DNA of 64,000 bases. Source: Azospirillum sp. B21. GTDB taxonomy: Bacteria; Pseudomonadota; Alphaproteobacteria; Azospirillales; Azospirillaceae. The notes below the pieces were generated by a model, which did no database searches, was not told where the DNA came from, and saw nothing but the letters and a program-made list of their open reading frames with translations. The position numbers and the translations under genes were made by a program. Every line of letters starts with the position of its first letter. Position 1 is the first letter of the stretch. The stretch is from the NCBI RefSeq assembly GCF_008364825.1, contig NZ_VTTO01000003.1:186001-250000 (forward strand), given 5' to 3'. This document shows positions 53,767 to 61,954 of this stretch, piece by piece.

Positions 53767-55092
53767 TCAGGCCGGGGATTTCTCCGTTGCTGCCGGCCCG
53801 CCCTCGGCAGTGCCGGACTTGTCCACCGGAGCAGCTGCGCGCCCGGTGTCGGCCGGCTGGGTTGCCGGTGCCGGCGCCGGAGCGGCCGCGGGTGAGATGG
53901 CCGGCGCCGCCGCATCGGGTGCGGCCGAGGGAGCCGACGCGGTGGCCGGCGCTTCGTCCAACCGGTCGTAGATGTCCGGATGCAGGCGGACGGCGCCGTC
54001 GGCTTCGACGGTCGCGATCCAATAGACGAACTGGACCGGCATCGGCGTCGCCAGCTTCACCCATTGCGGCTGCATTCTATCCAGCATGCGGTCGATCCGC
54101 GCGGGCGTCACCGTGGTGCCCTGCAGCAGCAGTTCGGCGAGACGTCGCGGGTCCTCCAGCCGGACGCAGCCGGAGCTGATCGAGCGAAGTTCCCGCGAGA
54201 ACAGGCGCGGCTCGTTGGTGCCGTGCAGATAGATGTCGTAGGGGTTGGTCAGGTTGAAGCGGAAGCGGCCCAGCGCATTGTGGTCGCCCGGCTGCTGGAC
54301 GATGCGGACCCGTCCGGGAGTGACGCCGTACCAGTCGACCGTCTCCGGAGCCACCTCCTGCCCGTCGAGATAGACGATGGCGTTCTGGATGCCGGGAACC
54401 CCCTTGGCCCGCAGCATCGGCAGCTTGTCTTCCTTCAGGATGGTGGGCGGCACGGTCCAGGTCGGGTTGACGATGATGTGGGTGATGCGATCGGTCAGCA
54501 GCGGCGTCTCGCGCGACGGCCGACCGACGATGGCGCGCATCGTCAGCTCCTCCTCTCCGCCGCGGACCAGGGTGGTGGTCTGGTCGGTCAGGTTCACAAC
54601 CAGCACATCGTCCGGAGCGGTGTCGCGGAAGCTGCGCATGGCCGCCGCGCTCTGCCGCATCAGGCTTGCCGCTTCGGCCGGCGTGCGGTCCAGCGCGGCG
54701 CGGGTGCCGGCGCCGACCAGCCCGTCCGGCTTCATCCGCTGCGAAATCTGGAAGGCCTTCACCGCGTGGTCGAGGTCCGTCGTGAAGGTGTCGGACAGCT
54801 TGTCGGCCGGCAGCAAGCCGAGTTCCAACAGCCGCTGGGACAGGCGGGCGACCCGCTCCCCTCGGCTTCCCAGCTTGATCGTCCCGCCTTCGCCGATGCG
54901 GGTGGAGACCTGGGCGGGAGCGCGGTCAAGTTCCGTAGCGGCGCTGTCCAGCCGGTCGGCCCATTGGGTCAGCGTGTCGCGGTAGGGCAGGGCGTCTGCC
55001 GACGCCGGTCCGAGCAGCGCCAGCGCCGTTGCGGCAGCCATAGCCAGGACGGCCAGCTTGCGGGGCCTGCGGAGGTCTGCGGATACGGTCAT
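53767..55092 (-). CDS. Exported L,D-transpeptidase with peptidoglycan-binding domain
   Basis: A 441-residue protein. It has a signal peptide (residues 10-34, ATALALLGPASADA), a peptidoglycan-binding helical domain (LGSRGERVARLSQRLLELGLLPAD; DHAVKAFQISQRMKPDGLVGAGTRAAL) and a YkuD catalytic domain of the large LdtD type (VVNLTDQTTTLVRGGEEEL; THIIVNPTWTVPPTI; YLHGTNEPRLFS), with the catalytic cysteine in SSGCVRLEDP. The C-terminal 75 residues are rich in A and P. It makes 3-3 crosslinks or attaches proteins to peptidoglycan. ATG at 55092 chosen with AGAGGG upstream. Confidence 0.92.
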   Translation of the reverse strand: MTVSADLRRPRKLAVLAMAAATALALLGPASADALPYRDTLTQWADRLDSAATELDRAPAQVSTRIGEGGTIKLGSRGERVARLSQRLLELGLLPADKLSDTFTTDLDHAVKAFQISQRMKPDGLVGAGTRAALDRTPAEAASLMRQSAAAMRSFRDTAPDDVLVVNLTDQTTTLVRGGEEELTMRAIVGRPSRETPLLTDRITHIIVNPTWTVPPTILKEDKLPMLRAKGVPGIQNAIVYLDGQEVAPETVDWYGVTPGRVRIVQQPGDHNALGRFRFNLTNPYDIYLHGTNEPRLFSRELRSISSGCVRLEDPRRLAELLLQGTTVTPARIDRMLDRMQPQWVKLATPMPVQFVYWIATVEADGAVRLHPDIYDRLDEAPATASAPSAAPDAAAPAISPAAAPAPAPATQPADTGRAAAPVDKSGTAEGGPAATEKSPA

Positions 55093-55470
55093 GTCGGAAC
55101 CCTCTGTCGCGGCGGGCCTGTTGCATCGGAAGGGGTGCGGCGCGGCCCTTATGATCAATTTATGCAACGCAATAATGGAAGGCGAGGCGTACGGCGCGAA
55201 ATCTCCGCGAACATTCATCCAGTGTGGCTTTCCCGTCGCCGTCCTATGACCCCGTCTATGCAATAAGGTCACAGTGCAAAATTTTTTGATTGCCTAGTCC
55301 GATGACCTTCCCTATACGAATAGCCGTTCGGAGACGCTTCCCGCCAGACGGAGCGCTCCGAAACAGCGTTGGTTACAAGGTTTACACCTAACGTGGGCGC
55401 CAAGCGACCCGCCAGACGCCAAACGGCCACATCGTAGAACGGCCAAAACGCAAAACGACGAGGTTCGGGG
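55093..55470. other. Divergent promoter gap between the L,D-transpeptidase and DUF882 genes
   Basis: 378 bases, AT-rich near 55145-55300, with no gene. Shared upstream of two cell-wall genes transcribed away from each other. TGACC (55247-55251) and GGTCA (55267-55271) form a spaced inverted repeat. Short frames here lack codon bias. Confidence 0.45.
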
Positions 55471-56130
55471 ATGCTTTTGGGGGATGACGAGCGTGCCGCT
55501 CCGGCCATGGGGCGGCGCGGGTTCCTGGGTTTTGCCGCCGCGGCGGTGTCTGCGGCCGTTCCGGTCGCATCGGGGATGGTGACGAGCGTCGCGGCCAGGG
55601 TCGTGACGGGTGGTGTGGTCAGCGGCATAACCGCGGCTCCGGTCCTTCTGGGATCGGGTTCGGCCGAAGCGGCGCCTCTGGCCGGGGGTGTCCGGCGCCT
55701 CAGCCTTCACAACATCAATACCAACGAGCGCTTTGACGGTGTGTATTGGGCCGACGGCCATTACAAGCCCGATGCCCTGCGCAAACTGGACGTGCTCCTG
55801 CGCGATCACCGTGCCAAGCAGGTCTGCCATTACGACCCGCGCCTGTTCGATTTGCTCGCCCGCGTGCACCAGAGCGTCGGGTCCGACGATCCCTTCGAAG
55901 TGATCTGCGGCTTCCGCTCCCGCCGCACCAATGCAATGGCGCGCCGCCGGTCGCGCGGGGTGGCGAAGGAAAGCTACCATACCCGCGGCATGGCCATCGA
56001 CATCCGCCTTCCTGACACGCAGCTGCGCGCCATTTCCGAGACGGCCAAGGCCATGCAGGGTGGCGGCGTCGGCTTCTACCCGCGCAGTGGTTTCGTCCAC
56101 CTCGATGTCGGCCCCGTGCGCAGCTGGTAA
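55471..56130 (+). CDS. Tat-exported DUF882/MepK-like peptidoglycan hydrolase
   Basis: A 219-residue precursor. A twin-arginine signal (MGRRGFLGFAAAAV, then a hydrophobic stretch to about residue 68) suggests Tat export. The mature part is the DUF882 domain (LSLHNINTNERFDGVYWADGHYKPDALRKLDVLLRDHR; FRSRRTNAMARR), with HTRGMAIDIRL and FVHLDVGPVR providing the zinc ligands His-Asp-His of LAS-type peptidases. MepK of E. coli cuts 3-3 crosslinks, so this gene and the divergent L,D-transpeptidase could be opposing partners. A terminator follows. Confidence 0.88.
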   Translation: MLLGDDERAAPAMGRRGFLGFAAAAVSAAVPVASGMVTSVAARVVTGGVVSGITAAPVLLGSGSAEAAPLAGGVRRLSLHNINTNERFDGVYWADGHYKPDALRKLDVLLRDHRAKQVCHYDPRLFDLLARVHQSVGSDDPFEVICGFRSRRTNAMARRRSRGVAKESYHTRGMAIDIRLPDTQLRAISETAKAMQGGGVGFYPRSGFVHLDVGPVRSW

Positions 56131-56178
56131 GATCGCGCTCCAGCGCTCGCGTCCTGCCGATTTTGAGCAGTCGAACTG

Positions 56179-56210
56179 AAAAGCCCCGCATCAGGCGATG
56201 CGGGGCTTTT
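56179..56210. terminator. Bidirectional terminator after the DUF882 gene
   Basis: A perfect 14-bp inverted repeat (56179-56192 with 56197-56210), with four A residues before and four T residues after, lies between the convergent DUF882 and XRE genes. The A/T flanks suit termination in both directions. Confidence 0.88.
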
Positions 56211-56268
56211 CGTATAGGTCGACGCGAAAACTCACCGCATTGCCGAAACTGGAAACGGCCGTCTTTCG

Positions 56269-57003
56269 TCAACTGCGGGGCGACGGTTTGGACGCGCGGA
56301 GGATGTCGGTAGGGTCCCACACCGCACCATGGCGGCGGCGCTTCCCCTTGCCTTTGCCCGATGCATCGGCCGATCCGGCCGCTTTGATCCGCGGCGTGTC
56401 ACTGCGGACCGCCCGGCTCGAGGCGCGGGTTCCATCCGCCTCGATCATCGTGCCTGTGGCCGCGCTGCTCCAGCCATCACTCTGGCCGGGGCCGCCGGAC
56501 GGCGGAGCGCCATCGAAGGACGGCGGTTCCCCATCATCGTCGACATCCTCGCCGGAGCCCTCCGGTGGTTCCCTGATTTCAGGGGAAAGGGCAGAGAGCA
56601 GCGACAGCAGCTCGTCCGACACATGAGAGGGAGCGGCACGCCACAGGCGCAGCAGTCGCGCCTCGCGCCGGCTGATCTGCGTGTCGTTGTCGTCGGATTC
56701 CTCGAAGCCGCGGCGGCGGCGTGATGCATCGGGATCGTTGTAGGTGTCGAAGAAGAAGCTGACCGGAACGTCCAGGACTTGGCCCAGGCGATAGAGAGTT
56801 CCGGCGGAAATGCGGTTGGATCCGCGTTCGTATTTCTGGACCTGCTGAAAGGTCAGGCCGATGGCCTCGCCCAGCTTTTCCTGGCTCATCCCCAGCAAGG
56901 TCCGGCGCATCCGCACGCGCTGCCCGACATGGGCATCCACAGACCAGGACTCCGGCGATCCGCGTCGTCCTCTTTTGCGCGCCGTCGGCTCACTCATGTC
57001 CAT
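56269..57003 (-). CDS. XRE-family transcriptional regulator
   Basis: A 244-residue regulator with a helix-turn-helix at about residues 24-80 (HVGQRVRMRRTLLGMSQEKLGEAIGLTFQQVQKYERGSNRISAGTLYRLGQVLDVPVSFFFD), the strongly conserved alphaproteobacterial XRE type. The remaining 150 residues are acidic, then low-complexity, then basic and look disordered, so the DNA-binding part dominates. ATG at 57003 has GGAG close upstream; 56997 is equally possible, and 57225 in the same frame gives an implausible leader. A CtrA-type site lies about 480 bases upstream. Confidence 0.9.
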   Translation of the reverse strand: MDMSEPTARKRGRRGSPESWSVDAHVGQRVRMRRTLLGMSQEKLGEAIGLTFQQVQKYERGSNRISAGTLYRLGQVLDVPVSFFFDTYNDPDASRRRRGFEESDDNDTQISRREARLLRLWRAAPSHVSDELLSLLSALSPEIREPPEGSGEDVDDDGEPPSFDGAPPSGGPGQSDGWSSAATGTMIEADGTRASSRAVRSDTPRIKAAGSADASGKGKGKRRRHGAVWDPTDILRASKPSPRS

Positions 57004-57540
57004 TGGTCTCCGATAGCCAGTCTTCCATCGCCTCTCTTTGCGAGAATGAAAAGATTGTTTGCACGTTCTTTTCCGATTTTCAAGAGAAAACTTTTGAATA
57101 TTGGTATGTGGGCGCCATATTCCGATAGGTATCGGTGGTGTAGAAACATTCGCAGGAGTTGCTTTGTTACAGGTTTGAATTATTCCCGGCGTTGGCAGAG
57201 TCAATTCCGCAAACGCTTTGTCCACACCCTACACCCATCCCTTGGCGGAAATCTCCGTGTCTTTCGACTCACCCAGTGGTTGGATCGATAGCTTACGAAA
57301 TTCAGCCGTCAACCGTTCGAAACCAGACGGGATTAGAACTGCTACAAATGGTGATGGCAAACCTTCTGGTTGCGGCAAATAATCATGCGCAAGCGAAGCA
57401 ATCTTTGATATGACTCAGGCCGATACAGGTCGTCACGCGCCGCCGTGCTCATGGCAAAGTGCTGAATCGTTGGTCAGGGAAGCGTTAATAGATAATTAAC
57501 CATATTATTCGGCTCTGCGGAGAGGGTTCCGGCTCCGGAT
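57004..57540. other. AT-rich gap upstream of the XRE gene
   Basis: 537 bases with no gene I can support. It is clearly AT-rich for this DNA, especially at 57030-57200 and 57460-57510, and it holds a perfect CtrA-type site at 57485-57500. A few short frames exist without bias or ribosome binding sites. Confidence 0.45.
57485..57500. promoter_or_regulatory. CtrA-binding-type site TTAA-N7-TTAAC
   Basis: TTAA at 57485-57488 and TTAAC at 57496-57500 are exactly seven bases apart, matching the full CtrA consensus. It lies in an AT-rich stretch, 41 bases past the stop of the 57541 gene and 480 bases ahead of the XRE gene. CtrA is the alphaproteobacterial cell-cycle and motility regulator. Confidence 0.5.
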
Positions 57541-58272
57541 TCACCGGCGATTCGGCCGTGATGCGTGACTATCCGTATCGGCCTTGACGGCGTCCTTCCT
57601 TCGGACAGGTGTCGGCGCAGCGGCGGTACCGGGTGCCCAAGGCCCGCCGGGGGCGGCGAACGCCTCCACATGGTCGCGCAGCTTCTGGACCTGGGAAGGC
57701 GTGACGCTGCGGCCGAAGCGCGACTTCAACAGGGCGGCGAGCGCCCCGCGTGTCGGCCGGCCGCCGCCTGCCGAGAGGGTGCGATAGACGACGAAGGCCT
57801 CGGCATAGAGCCGGACACGTTCAGGCCGGCGGCGCAACTGCACGGCCTGCGCGTCGATGCTCCGTTCCAGATGAAGCGTCAGGCGCCGGGCGGCCTCGGC
57901 CTCGGTCAGGTCGGGCAGGGGAACCGCAGGGGAGCCGGGCGGTTCGGGACGGCCTATGGACTCGCGCAGACGGCGCCGGCGCTGGCGCTCGCGGTCGCCG
58001 GCGCGCAGCCGCTCGGCATAGGCGGGATCAGCCCCGCGGCGTTCGGTGCGGTTGCGGTTGGAGCGTGCGGCGCGCTCGGCCTCGCGCGCTCTCGCCGCCG
58101 GATCGCGCAGCAGGAAGGCGAGTTCTTCGGCGGTCAGCCGGTGCTCCTCCTCCGGTGCGGGGAGGGGAGGGGCCGAAGGAGGATCGTCGGTGCCGCCATC
58201 GCTGTCCATCCAAGGGCAACGTTCCGCTTCCGCTTCTGGTTCCACCGATGCCACACTTCCATGCGGCGCCAC
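57541..58272 (-). CDS. Arginine-rich protein of unknown function
   Basis: Unrecognised, 243 residues. An acidic, proline-rich start is followed by a long basic helical region (AEELAFLLRDPAARAREAERAARSNRNRTERRGADPAYAERLRAG; RERQRRRRLRESIG), and a C-terminal segment that looks like a helix-turn-helix or winged helix (RPTRGALAALLKSRFGRSVTPSQVQKLRDHVEAF). It might bind nucleic acid. GTG start at 58272 has GGGAG seven bases upstream. It shares a 148-base divergent gap with the EHD-like GTPase gene. Confidence 0.65.
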   Translation of the reverse strand: MAPHGSVASVEPEAEAERCPWMDSDGGTDDPPSAPPLPAPEEEHRLTAEELAFLLRDPAARAREAERAARSNRNRTERRGADPAYAERLRAGDRERQRRRRLRESIGRPEPPGSPAVPLPDLTEAEAARRLTLHLERSIDAQAVQLRRRPERVRLYAEAFVVYRTLSAGGGRPTRGALAALLKSRFGRSVTPSQVQKLRDHVEAFAAPGGPWAPGTAAAPTPVRRKDAVKADTDSHASRPNRR

Positions 58273-58420
58273 GGATGTTCTCCCGCATGGAGTATGAGGG
58301 AGATTTCATGTCCGGGCGCCACTCCGCCCGTGCTAGACAGAGCCGGACCGAACCGGGCCGGCGCCCCGCCGCATCCGGCCAGAGTCTCGTGCCCCGTGCC
58401 ATTGTGGAATCAGACCGACC

Positions 58421-59893
58421 ATGACCCCCCGGCAAGCCCTTCAGCAGCGCCTTGCGGCCCTGGATGCCCATCTGCGCGCGGAAAACCCCAATCTGCTGCC
58501 GGTCCTTCCGACCTTCCGTGCCTTCGACCGGATCCTGGCCGGGCTGGGTCTGATAGACCGTCATGAATCGCTGACCACCCGCATTCCCTGGTGGCCGATG
58601 GTCGCGGTGCTCGGCACATTCTCGGCCGGCAAGTCGACCTTCCTCAACGGCTATCTCGGCGAGACCCTGCAGAACACCGGCAACCAGGCGGTCGACGACA
58701 AGTTCACCGTCATCTGCCACGGGCCGGAGACGCGGAAGGAGGCGCTGCCGGGCACCGCGCTGAACGCCGACCCGCGCTTTCCCTTCTACCGCATCGCCGA
58801 CGAGATCGAGAAGGTGGCGGCCGGCGAAGGCAAGCGGATCGACAATTACCTGCAGCTGAAGACGCTGGCCGGACCGCGCACCAAGGGCAAGATCTTCATC
58901 GATTCGCCCGGTTTCGACGCCGACGACCAGCGCCGCTCCGTCCTGCGGCTGGTCGACCATATCGTCGAGCTGTCGGACCTCGTGCTGGTCTTCTTCGACG
59001 CCCGCCATCCCGAACCGGGCGCCATGCAGGACACGCTGCGCCATCTGGTCGCCAAGACGGTGAACCGCGCCGACGCCCGCAAGGTCTGCTACATCCTGAA
59101 CCAAGTCGACACCACGGCCAAGGAAGACAATCTGGAGGCGGTTTTCGGCGCCTGGCAGCGGGCGATCGCCCAGGCCGGGCTGGTGTCGGGCCGCTTCTAC
59201 GCCATCTACGACCAGCGTTCCGCCGTCGCCATCGAGGACGACGGCCGCCGTGCCCGCTACGAGGCGCGGCGCGACCATGACCTTGCCGAACTCCACACCC
59301 GCATCAACGAGGTGGAGGTCGCGCGGGCCTATCGCATCATCGGCTCCATCGACAGCCTGACCAAGGAGCTTGAGGGCGAGGTGATCCCCAAGCTGCGCGA
59401 GGCGATGGCGGCATGGCGCCGGCGGGTGCTGATCGGCGACGCGGTTTGGGGCGTCCTCCTTCTGACGCTGCTGGGAACCGTCGTGCAGACGATGGGCGGC
59501 GGGTTCGGCGCCTTGCTCGGCTGGATGTTCGACAATCCCGACGGCGGTGTGCCGCTGCGCCTGGTCGGCACCGTCCTGCTGGTGGGCGGGCTGTTCCTGG
59601 CCGGCCATTTCAAGATCCGGCAATTCTTCGCCGGCCGCGTCGCCACGGGCTTGGACGAACGGTTCGGCGACGTCGACTTGAACCTGCGGCAGGCCTTCCT
59701 CGCCAACACCCGCTTCTTCCGCTCGATCTTCGCCAAGCAGCCGGCGGGCTGGGGCGGCAGGGCGCGCAAGGCGATCTTCGCCATCCGCGAGGCCACGGCG
59801 GTCCATGTCCAGCGGATCAACGACCTCTACACCGACCCGGCCGGCCGCCGCGCGCGGGAGGCTGCTTCCACCCCCGCCACCGCCGCGGAGTGA
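58421..59893 (+). CDS. EHD/dynamin-like membrane GTPase
   Basis: A 490-residue P-loop GTPase. The P-loop is VLGTFSAGKSTFLNGYLG (near 62-80), followed by PGTALNADPRFPFYRIAD, the G3 motif IDSPGFDADDQRRS, LVLVFFDARHPEPGAMQDTLRHL, and the G4 motif YILNQVDT. That combination is much like eukaryotic EHD proteins and their bacterial relatives, which bend membranes. A helical region follows, then two membrane helices (about 348-368 and 385-403) and a C-terminal amphipathic part. It probably sits on or in the inner membrane. It stands alone; its role is unknown. Confidence 0.85.
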   Translation: MTPRQALQQRLAALDAHLRAENPNLLPVLPTFRAFDRILAGLGLIDRHESLTTRIPWWPMVAVLGTFSAGKSTFLNGYLGETLQNTGNQAVDDKFTVICHGPETRKEALPGTALNADPRFPFYRIADEIEKVAAGEGKRIDNYLQLKTLAGPRTKGKIFIDSPGFDADDQRRSVLRLVDHIVELSDLVLVFFDARHPEPGAMQDTLRHLVAKTVNRADARKVCYILNQVDTTAKEDNLEAVFGAWQRAIAQAGLVSGRFYAIYDQRSAVAIEDDGRRARYEARRDHDLAELHTRINEVEVARAYRIIGSIDSLTKELEGEVIPKLREAMAAWRRRVLIGDAVWGVLLLTLLGTVVQTMGGGFGALLGWMFDNPDGGVPLRLVGTVLLVGGLFLAGHFKIRQFFAGRVATGLDERFGDVDLNLRQAFLANTRFFRSIFAKQPAGWGGRARKAIFAIREATAVHVQRINDLYTDPAGRRAREAASTPATAAE

Positions 59894-60049
59894 CCGGGGA
59901 ACGCCGGCCGCTCTTTACAGGATCACGGAAAGGCCGTTAGATCCCTGGACCTTGAGGACGATGGCCAACGGTCCGCGAAGGGGCGGGAGAGTGCAGGAAT
60001 GGGTGTTCGATCGGCGGGCGGAAAGGTCGTGGGGAGGGCCGGCGCTGCC

Positions 60050-60859
60050 ATGCGGGCCGTCGTTCCGGCTGTCGCGTTGCTGCTTGCTGCGCCGACCGCC
60101 GGACAGGCGCTGGAATCCGCAACCGAGCCTGCTCCGGCCCCCTACACCGGCCTCGACCTGGTGACCGGCGGCGATTACGCACCCTATACGGGGGAGGAAC
60201 TGCCGGGCGGCGGGCTGGTGACCGATCTGGCCCGCCGGGCCTTCGCGGTGTCCGGCCGCCATTACGATGTTCGGTTCATGCCGTGGAAGCGCGGTTACGA
60301 CGGGGTGGTCGCCGGCCGCTTCCTGGCCACCTTTCCCTATGTCCGCACGCCGGAACGGGAGCAGGAGGTGCTGTTCTCCGACCCGGTGATCGAGGTGCGG
60401 CAGTTCGTCTACATGTCGAACCGTACGGCGATGACTTTTGATGGGCGGTTGGTGCGTGGCCCCCGCGGCCTGGAGGGGTTCCGCGGCCGAACCGTTTGCC
60501 AAGCGGTGGGCTATGCCCTGCCGCCGGAGCTGGAGGCGCTGGTCGGGCAGGGGCAGCTGGCGCGGCAGACCCCATCCGACCTGGGGGCCTGCGTGCGCAT
60601 GGTGGCGACCGGGCGGGCCGATGCCCTCGTCATCGACGAGTACAGCGCCGCCGCAGCCATCGCCCGATCCGGACTGGCCGACGACATCCGGGTTTCGGAC
60701 CACCCCTATGCCGTCGTCACCTTCCATCTGGTGATCGGGCGTGCCACGCCGGGAGCCGAGACGACGCTCGCCGCCTTCAACGACGGGCTCAAGGCGTTGA
60801 AGGCGCAGGGCGTCTATCGCGAACTGCTGTCCGGCCACACCGTTCCGCCACCCCCCTGA
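60050..60859 (+). CDS. Periplasmic solute-binding protein (SBP_bac_3 type)
   Basis: A 269-residue exported protein: signal peptide (residues 1-20, RAVVPAVALLLAAPTAGQA), then a two-lobed fold with TGGDYAPYTGEELPGGGLVTDLARRAF and FMPWKRGYDGVVAGRFLATFPYVRTPEREQEVLFSDPVIE, the pattern of polar-amino-acid-type binding proteins, ending with FNDGLKALKAQGVYRELL. No ABC permease or ATPase follows, so it may be an orphan receptor-type binder. ATG at 60050 starts at the signal; 59999 is an alternative that adds 17 residues. Confidence 0.85.
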   Translation: MRAVVPAVALLLAAPTAGQALESATEPAPAPYTGLDLVTGGDYAPYTGEELPGGGLVTDLARRAFAVSGRHYDVRFMPWKRGYDGVVAGRFLATFPYVRTPEREQEVLFSDPVIEVRQFVYMSNRTAMTFDGRLVRGPRGLEGFRGRTVCQAVGYALPPELEALVGQGQLARQTPSDLGACVRMVATGRADALVIDEYSAAAAIARSGLADDIRVSDHPYAVVTFHLVIGRATPGAETTLAAFNDGLKALKAQGVYRELLSGHTVPPPP

Positions 60860-61013
60860 GCCCCGGCGGTTCGCCGGCGCGGACGGGATGGGCGCCAAGC
60901 GGGGCGGGGGCCTGTGCCACGCTTTTCCGCGGCCAAGGCCCGCGTCGCCATGGACAGGACGGTGCTTCGTGCTATAAACGCGCGGTTTCGATCATGGAAA
61001 AGGGGCGCGGGCC

Positions 61014-61463
61014 GTGGCCATCGACGCGTCGATTCTGGTCCTCAATGGGCCGAACCTCAACATGCTGGGCGTGCGGGAGCCGCAAATCTACGGGTCGATG
61101 ACCCTGGACGATCTGGAGGCCGCCTGCCACGAGCGTGCCGATCAGCTGGGTCTGACCGTGGATTTCCGGCAATCCAACCACGAAGGCGAACTGGTCTCGT
61201 GGATTCAGCAGGCCCGCACGGAGAATGACGGCATCGTCATCAACGCCGGCGCCTACACCCACACCTCGGTCGCGATCATGGACAGTCTGATCCTGTCGGA
61301 ACTGCCGGTGATCGAGGTCCATCTGTCGAACATCTTCAAGCGCGAGCCGGTCCGCCATCACTCCTACATCTCGCCGGTGGCGAGGGGGATGATCTGCGGG
61401 TTCGGGCCGCACGGGTATCTTCTGGCGCTGGACGCCATCGCGAACATCATCGACCGCGATTAA
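61014..61463 (+). CDS. aroQ: 3-dehydroquinate dehydratase, type II
   Basis: A 149-residue enzyme of the shikimate pathway. It shows ILVLNGPNLNMLGVREPQIYGS (Arg and Tyr of the active site), DFRQSNHEGELVSWIQQ, VINAGAYTHTSVAI and EVHLSNIFKREPVRHHSYISP (the His/Arg lid). GTG start with GGGGCGCGGG upstream. It precedes accB by 22 bases; aroQ-accB-accC is a frequent operon. Confidence 0.97.
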   Translation: MAIDASILVLNGPNLNMLGVREPQIYGSMTLDDLEAACHERADQLGLTVDFRQSNHEGELVSWIQQARTENDGIVINAGAYTHTSVAIMDSLILSELPVIEVHLSNIFKREPVRHHSYISPVARGMICGFGPHGYLLALDAIANIIDRD

Positions 61464-61485
61464 GGAAACGGGAACGACTGACATC

Positions 61486-61935
61486 ATGGCGAGCTTCGAC
61501 ATCGACGGCGATCTGGTCCGCAAGCTGGCGGACCTCCTGCGTGAGACGGGCTTGAGCGAGATCGAGTTCGCCGAGGGCGAAAAGCGCATCCGCGTCACCC
61601 GGCCGACCGCCGCCCAGACGGTCGCCGTCCAGGCCGCCCCGGTCCTGACGGCCGCCCCGGTCGCCGCCGCGGCGGCTCCGGCGGGCAAGCCGGTGAGCCA
61701 TCCGGGTGCGGTGACCTCGCCGATGGTCGGCACCGCCTATCTGGCGGCCGAGCCGGGCGGCACGCCCTTCGTCCGTCCGGGCGACGTGGTCAAGGCCGGC
61801 CAGACCATCATGATCATCGAGGCGATGAAGGTCATGAACCCGATCAAGGCCCCGCGCGGCGGCACGGTCGCCGAAGTGCTGGTGTCCGACGCCCAGCCGG
61901 TCGAATTCGGCGAAGTTCTCCTCATCATCGAGTAA
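61486..61935 (+). CDS. accB: Biotin carboxyl carrier protein of acetyl-CoA carboxylase
   Basis: A 149-residue carrier. An N-terminal domain (residues 1-40), an alanine/proline-rich linker (about 45-65) and a biotinyl domain with EAMKVMNPI, in which lysine carries biotin. The protein passes carboxyl groups from AccC to the transferase. accC starts about 20 bases later. Confidence 0.97.
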   Translation: MASFDIDGDLVRKLADLLRETGLSEIEFAEGEKRIRVTRPTAAQTVAVQAAPVLTAAPVAAAAAPAGKPVSHPGAVTSPMVGTAYLAAEPGGTPFVRPGDVVKAGQTIMIIEAMKVMNPIKAPRGGTVAEVLVSDAQPVEFGEVLLIIE

Positions 61936-61954
61936 GCGGGGCATTCCCTTGGCG

